DNA of 64,000 nt from positions 1 through 64,000 of the forward strand of contig NZ_JAGFBV010000020.1 in the NCBI RefSeq assembly GCF_017948595.1, written 5' to 3'. Below are positions 61,601 to 64,000 of the stretch, in pieces (positions within the stretch are counted from its first letter, which is position 1; every line of letters begins with the position of its first letter). A model generated the notes under the pieces. It was not told where the DNA came from. It did no database searches and worked only from the letters and a program-made list of their open reading frames with translations. The DNA comes from Flavobacterium geliluteum (GTDB lineage: Bacteria > Bacteroidota > Bacteroidia > Flavobacteriales > Flavobacteriaceae). The translations under genes were made by a program, and so were the position numbers.

Positions 61601-64000
61601 TACCGGAATTGTTAGACTAGTTTGTCCAGTTACTACAGCACCACCGTTTATAGAATAGCTGTAAGTTCCTGCAAAGTTTCCTACGGTAAATAATACCTCA
61701 CCGTTGGCACCTGGATTACAAGTTACGTTTCTCACTAATTGTCCAGAAACTGTAATATTTGTTACTGGTTGAATAGTGAATGAATCTTGATATTTACATC
61801 CGTTCGCATCTGTCACTTGGAAAGTATAAGTTCCCGGTGCCAAAGCTAAGAAAGTAGCAGATGCTGCATTATCGACAGCTGAAGCTGTTGGAGCTATGAT
61901 TTCATATTTGGTAATCGCATAACCACCTGCAACCGTAACGGTTACATCTGTAGTTGTATTGATACAAGTTATTGGCGCTGCAGCGAATGACAATCCTGTA
62001 ATTCTTTGGTAAGGATTTACTATAACTGTGTTGTCAAAAGTACATCCGTTAGCATCTTTTACATAATAATGAATGGTTTGTGGAGTACCATTATCAATCA
62101 CTGACAATGTATTGGCATTATAATAATTGGCAGAACCATCAAAATTATATTGATATGGCGCTGTACCTGTTCCGGCAGTAACATTAACTGTCACAATCGC
62201 TGGCTGAGCAATATTACTCGCATTACAAGAATAATCTGTAACAGCTGCAGTAGCCGCAAGAAGTGTAGGCTGACCCACTGTGTACGGTCTGCTTAGAGAA
62301 CAACCTCTACCTGAATTTACTGTAATTGTATAAGCCCCTTGAGGAAGATTAGAAAACACATTATCTGTTTGTACCATTCCTGCTGGAATTGGCGTAATAG
62401 CGTATGTATACACTGGATTATCATTTCCAGCAAGAACATTTACAGTAATAGAACCATCGCTTGAACCGTTACATAACGCATCTGCTACAACAGCATCAAA
62501 AGTTACTGGTGTTGGCGCAATTAAAGTAACAGAAGCTGTAGTACTACAAGCTGTAGGTGTTGCTGTATCTGTCATCGTTACCGTATAAGTACCTGCTGGC
62601 AAACCAGAAATCACATTAGCTGCTATAGTTACACTTGCTGGCATTGGAGCAATTGTGTAAGTATAAGTATTCGTACCACCGGCACCCGATAGTGTAATGA
62701 CACCATCGTTATCTAAACATGTTGGTAGAGCCGTAATAGTCGGAGTTACCACAAGTGGTGCATCTATAATAATTGTTTCTGTATCGATACAACCGTTAGC
62801 ATCTTTTATACTAATGGTATTTGAACCTGAATTAAGACCTGTTACATCAAAAGGTAAACCAGTAGTAATGCTGGTATAAACTCCGCTTCCGTTTACACTG
62901 ATTGAAAGTGCTCCCGTACCTGCATTGATAGCAGAAACTCTCACAACATAAGATCCTTGAGCCACACATTTGTCTACAACTTGTAAAGCAATTTCTGGAC
63001 TTGGGTCTTTAACAATAGTTGTTTGAAGTGGGAATGTACAACCATTTGCATCTCTAACAATAATATTCCAAACTAGATCAGTACCCAAAGCACCCGGATC
63101 TAAATTTAGTACATTACTTGTAGAAGTAAATGATGAAGGCACCGCTGGATCAACAGCATAAGCATAGGTATAAGGTCCTGTTCCTCCAGTTGTTCTTATG
63201 GTAACTTGAGCAGGGTTATTACAATTTGCATTTACAGTTGATTGAACCACAGCAGTAAGTGCTTGTGCTGGTTGTGTGATTTGGAATGTATAAGAAGTAG
63301 AACATAATGTTCCTCCAACTTCAGATACTCTTAAAACATAATTTCCTGCACTTAATGTCGTAATATTACCAGAAACTGGTCCACCTGCTGGTCCTGTTAA
63401 GGTTCCATTAATTGCTGGGGATACTGGCAATAAAGTTAATGCATTTAAAACTTGATAATTGATAGAAGTTACTGTAGCATCATAATCCTCAACGGTAAAG
63501 TTTAAAGTTCCTGTTGCTGTTGCATTACAAGTCACATTTGTACTTGTTGTTCCAGTAATCTTTATGCTTGATGGTGGGCTTGGTGTTGGAAATTCTAGTA
63601 TAGAAATACAGTCATTAGCATCCTTTACTTGCAAGAAGTAATTTGTAGCATGAGCCAGCCCTACAAAAGTATAAGAATTACTTGCCGTTGGTGCTGTTTC
63701 AGTAAGTGGTTGACCAAAAATAGAATATCTATAAGGTGCTGTTCCTCCTGATGTTGTTACCGTAATATTTACGCCAGTAGCACAATTATTACTATTCACT
63801 ATAGCAGTAAATTGTAAAAAAGGAGGTGTTTCGATTCTTAATTTTGCACTTTTGAACTCACAACCATTTGCATCAACAACCGTAATATAATAATCTCCAA
63901 AATTTAAACCTGAAAATTGATGAACTCCTGTAGGAGCAACTCCATTTTCAGTATAAGTATCTATTTGTGTAAATGAATCATTGTACAATGTATAAGTATA
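55655..64000 (-). CDS. sprB: giant SprB-like gliding-motility adhesin, C-terminal part (gene continues right)
   Basis: The minus-strand frame is open to the window edge, so the N-terminus is missing. About 2,780 residues are seen. At least 17 repeats carry a DANGC-type turn (VRDANGC, VKDANGC, VTDANGC) and a preceding Cys, about 80-100 residues apart, matching SprB repeats. The last 85 residues form a type-B gliding-motility C-terminal domain (CIPDHFTPNGDGQFDEW, then DIYDRYGRVIG and the ending GHFTLYR), which targets the type IX system. SprB is the mobile cell-surface adhesin of gliding. sprF-like gene downstream supports sprB; a paralogue is possible. Confidence 0.85.
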   Translation of the reverse strand, partial: YTYTLYNDSFTQIDTYTENGVAPTGVHQFSGLNFGDYYITVVDANGCEFKSAKLRIETPPFLQFTAIVNSNNCATGVNITVTTSGGTAPYRYSIFGQPLTETAPTASNSYTFVGLAHATNYFLQVKDANDCISILEFPTPSPPSSIKITGTTSTNVTCNATATGTLNFTVEDYDATVTSINYQVLNALTLLPVSPAINGTLTGPAGGPVSGNITTLSAGNYVLRVSEVGGTLCSTSYTFQITQPAQALTAVVQSTVNANCNNPAQVTIRTTGGTGPYTYAYAVDPAVPSSFTSTSNVLNLDPGALGTDLVWNIIVRDANGCTFPLQTTIVKDPSPEIALQVVDKCVAQGSYVVRVSAINAGTGALSISVNGSGVYTSITTGLPFDVTGLNSGSNTISIKDANGCIDTETIIIDAPLVVTPTITALPTCLDNDGVITLSGAGGTNTYTYTIAPMPASVTIAANVISGLPAGTYTVTMTDTATPTACSTTASVTLIAPTPVTFDAVVADALCNGSSDGSITVNVLAGNDNPVYTYAITPIPAGMVQTDNVFSNLPQGAYTITVNSGRGCSLSRPYTVGQPTLLAATAAVTDYSCNASNIAQPAIVTVNVTAGTGTAPYQYNFDGSANYYNANTLSVIDNGTPQTIHYYVKDANGCTFDNTVIVNPYQRITGLSFAAAPITCINTTTDVTVTVAGGYAITKYEIIAPTASAVDNAASATFLALAPGTYTFQVTDANGCKYQDSFTIQPVTNITVSGQLVRNVTCNPGANGEVLFTVGNFAGTYSYSINGGAVVTGQTSLTIPVTGINSASTQSIVVTDEVTGCTATVSVNVAQLPTLTLAIISNTPANCNFGARVTVQGSGGTPAYTYAFVDTNITPVPALGAYKASPSAVLDANPTKNWVAFVRDANGCIAQIALPLTTDPLPTIDPITGVCYTGAPVNVTLTGTGVGPLQFNIGNGYTTNPNFTLNAPGSYTFYVKDANNCVVTTPYVYELEQELLLKAALTDLTCNADAFIVLTATQGTGAYTGGYEVSTDNGVTFNPTTLVGTTFTTNTPGTYIFRVTDSQACSAVTVPVVVTPNVTPTFTYTQVNVSCNGGNNGSFTIIPGAGTAPFEYSVNGGAFQSTTIPFTGLVAATYSVVVRDVKLCPSLAQDITIIDPPSLAVIPTITPFGCNTSNTATDAVLTLGASGGTPSGTGEYSYSFDNGVTFGSSPSKTVNTSQTINYVVVDANGCRVTGSATILPYTPPTDMNITATPIYCNTAGSFTTITVNNVTGGLASYTYEIIAPATAIATNTSGVFINLVADTYTLKVTDANGCSTTKSIVVEEEDEISVTAQLLSDVLCNGDATGTVTFTISNYINPAPAGYTYTLTPGAVVPTQVGDVVTYAGLIAGNYTFTVTDATSGCQASVTNFVVNQPSAPLSFTTNATNINCITKTAIITVNATGGTPAYEYAVVPSNDPAPTTYSSSANLVVDTANGTVMAWDVYVRDLNGCAPAFQTVTITEDPLPTGAVVNPFSQCPDATNGTYTFTISGVSGVGPFEYSIGSGFQASPTFIVSAAGSYTLTVKDANNCEASFPALIDIFPALDLQVVVTTLPNCTSNNGVVTATTTGGASPANYEYSLDGNFGVPTGNFTGVGAGNHTIVVTDLTTGCDDTVTFNIPIATIITGFTVTATDVTCNSAADGTISAAIGASSPGVNDNPVYTYTVMAGATIIAGPQASGEFTGLAPGDYTVVVTSGRGCTTSDDVRINEPAPIVVNPPVVTQFGCTAGTNITNSATITVNSVTGGSSNYIKYEFIKGGVVVQSGASNVYTESDLSGGSYVVNVYDDKGCLGTSTAPITIAPFISLDDIVVSVDDAITCISNEDITVSVTTTGGTPAALLYSVVGINGTVYTAVNQPTGVFTDLPIGNFMITVTNPATNCSIQEIYYVNNPNTFEIKAVPVNAQICYGTADGSVELTFVDNQLVPTNDAGPFNYTITGPFPSIATIVGTTTGAGPITITNLTAGQYSVSATLVGRPTCTVETVFSIEQPNAALVVTTTQSEITCIAGNNDGTISASASGGWPGAYQYELVLNGAILVAYSAQYDFTGLSAGVYTINAKDANGCIATTTATLVVPAPIVVTATANASVLSCFGDRNGIITVNPPTGGQGSNFMYTLNIVSATPVIVSGPQSDPIFTGLAAGTYSITVTDGFSCAATSANIVITQPTEVIPTLTLSRTQTCLTQSELTLSATGGTGPYTYSTTANFATTIGSFTTSVTFGVPVGVYQYYVRDANGCVGFISNEVANPALEPLVVGLDVTNAVVKCLGEATGVIVANATGGLGNYSYTLENTAGTIIQGPQASGRFEGLVIGTYVVQVTSDDCTATSATAEIRQPATAIQAQFIPTNVSCFGENNGKIEVIASGGTGVIKYAISPDLNQFDSKTVFDRLAPGTYTLIAQDENGCYIISDVTITQPNPLIATEVPNSMVPEACAGDKDGSFSIQVVGGTEPYSVSLDVKAGPYTQGAVGQTIFPFTGLSGGKHIVYVNDSATNCSTEVEVIMPEPVVLNPTVEINYDCVNNAAANAVTVTIDPSNTDPSLVTYELDGLASTNQVSNIFLNVAPGVHYVTAIHDNGCFQSSVDFTIKAVAPLAITKTPGKEELNIISVTATGGSPAYEYSFDGEPFTSEHEFKIYKSRDYVIIVRDQNGCTATITVPGKYVDVCIPDHFTPNGDGQFDEWGPECTNIYNNLLFDIYDRYGRVIGKYRYGQKWDGKYNGEELPSGDYWYVLKLNDEKDAREFVGHFTLYR

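Overview
The window looks like chromosome of a Flavobacterium or close relative (Bacteroidota). The DNA is AT-rich. Many genes have the Bacteroidota -7 promoter element TAnnTTTG. Markers of the gliding and type IX secretion lineage are present: gldH, a PorP/SprF-family protein, and a giant SprB-like adhesin with a type-B C-terminal sorting domain. No tRNA, rRNA, CRISPR array, prophage or complete insertion sequence was seen.

Layout. 1-6 kb: ketone-body CoA-transferase (scoAB) and a ricT-gldH-PBP1A operon. 6-9.5 kb: a RhuM-family gene between two identical 36-bp terminators, a TrhO protein with an extra C-terminal domain, and bacilliredoxin. 9.7-15.7 kb: lycopene cyclase, a thioredoxin-like protein, a TonB-dependent receptor, a thioredoxin-reductase-like flavoprotein, MerC, and a divergent Fur-family regulator with paired operators. 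15.7-18.4 kb: an Nramp transporter fused to a universal stress protein domain, then a DtxR/MntR regulator. 19-24 kb: enoyl-CoA hydratase with an NtrY-like kinase, hemJ-hemH, and an AraC regulator. 24-28.5 kb: a cell-envelope redox cluster of two YceI proteins, a haem lipoprotein, an OB-fold protein, a DUF5777 barrel, and a lipoprotein related to truncated haemoglobin. 28.9-38 kb: hemA-C-D-E, a REP-associated transposase between inverted palindromes, hemF, hemB and a cytochrome c. 38-47.5 kb: M13 peptidase, EamA transporter, SCO protein, feoA-feoB with a tiny Cys-rich partner, HD hydrolase, acyl-ACP desaturase and plsC. 47.5-64 kb: rnpA, S41 protease, ElaA-type acetyltransferase, DUF4837, a LysM lytic transglycosylase, pgk, sprF-like and the C-terminal 2,780 or so residues of the SprB-like adhesin, which runs off the right edge.

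How the parts fit. The hem genes cover glutamyl-tRNA to protohaem except hemL, with oxygen-dependent HemF and a HemJ-type protoporphyrinogen oxidase. Four promoters, at the envelope redox cluster and upstream of hemA, share a bipartite element AACC-N16-CGTA (one copy reads AACT). This looks like an ECF-sigma promoter and suggests one regulon joining haem synthesis with haem-using envelope proteins. This is the most promising undescribed system in the window.

Several intergenic regions hold short-period degenerate arrays (8-bp units such as nnCTRAGn and nnATTAGA, 7-bp units such as TTTCAGG/CCTGAAA), often as inverted pairs, along with a GC-rich hairpin element and a MITE-like palindrome. These, the rhuM block and the RAYT locus are the main unexplained structures.
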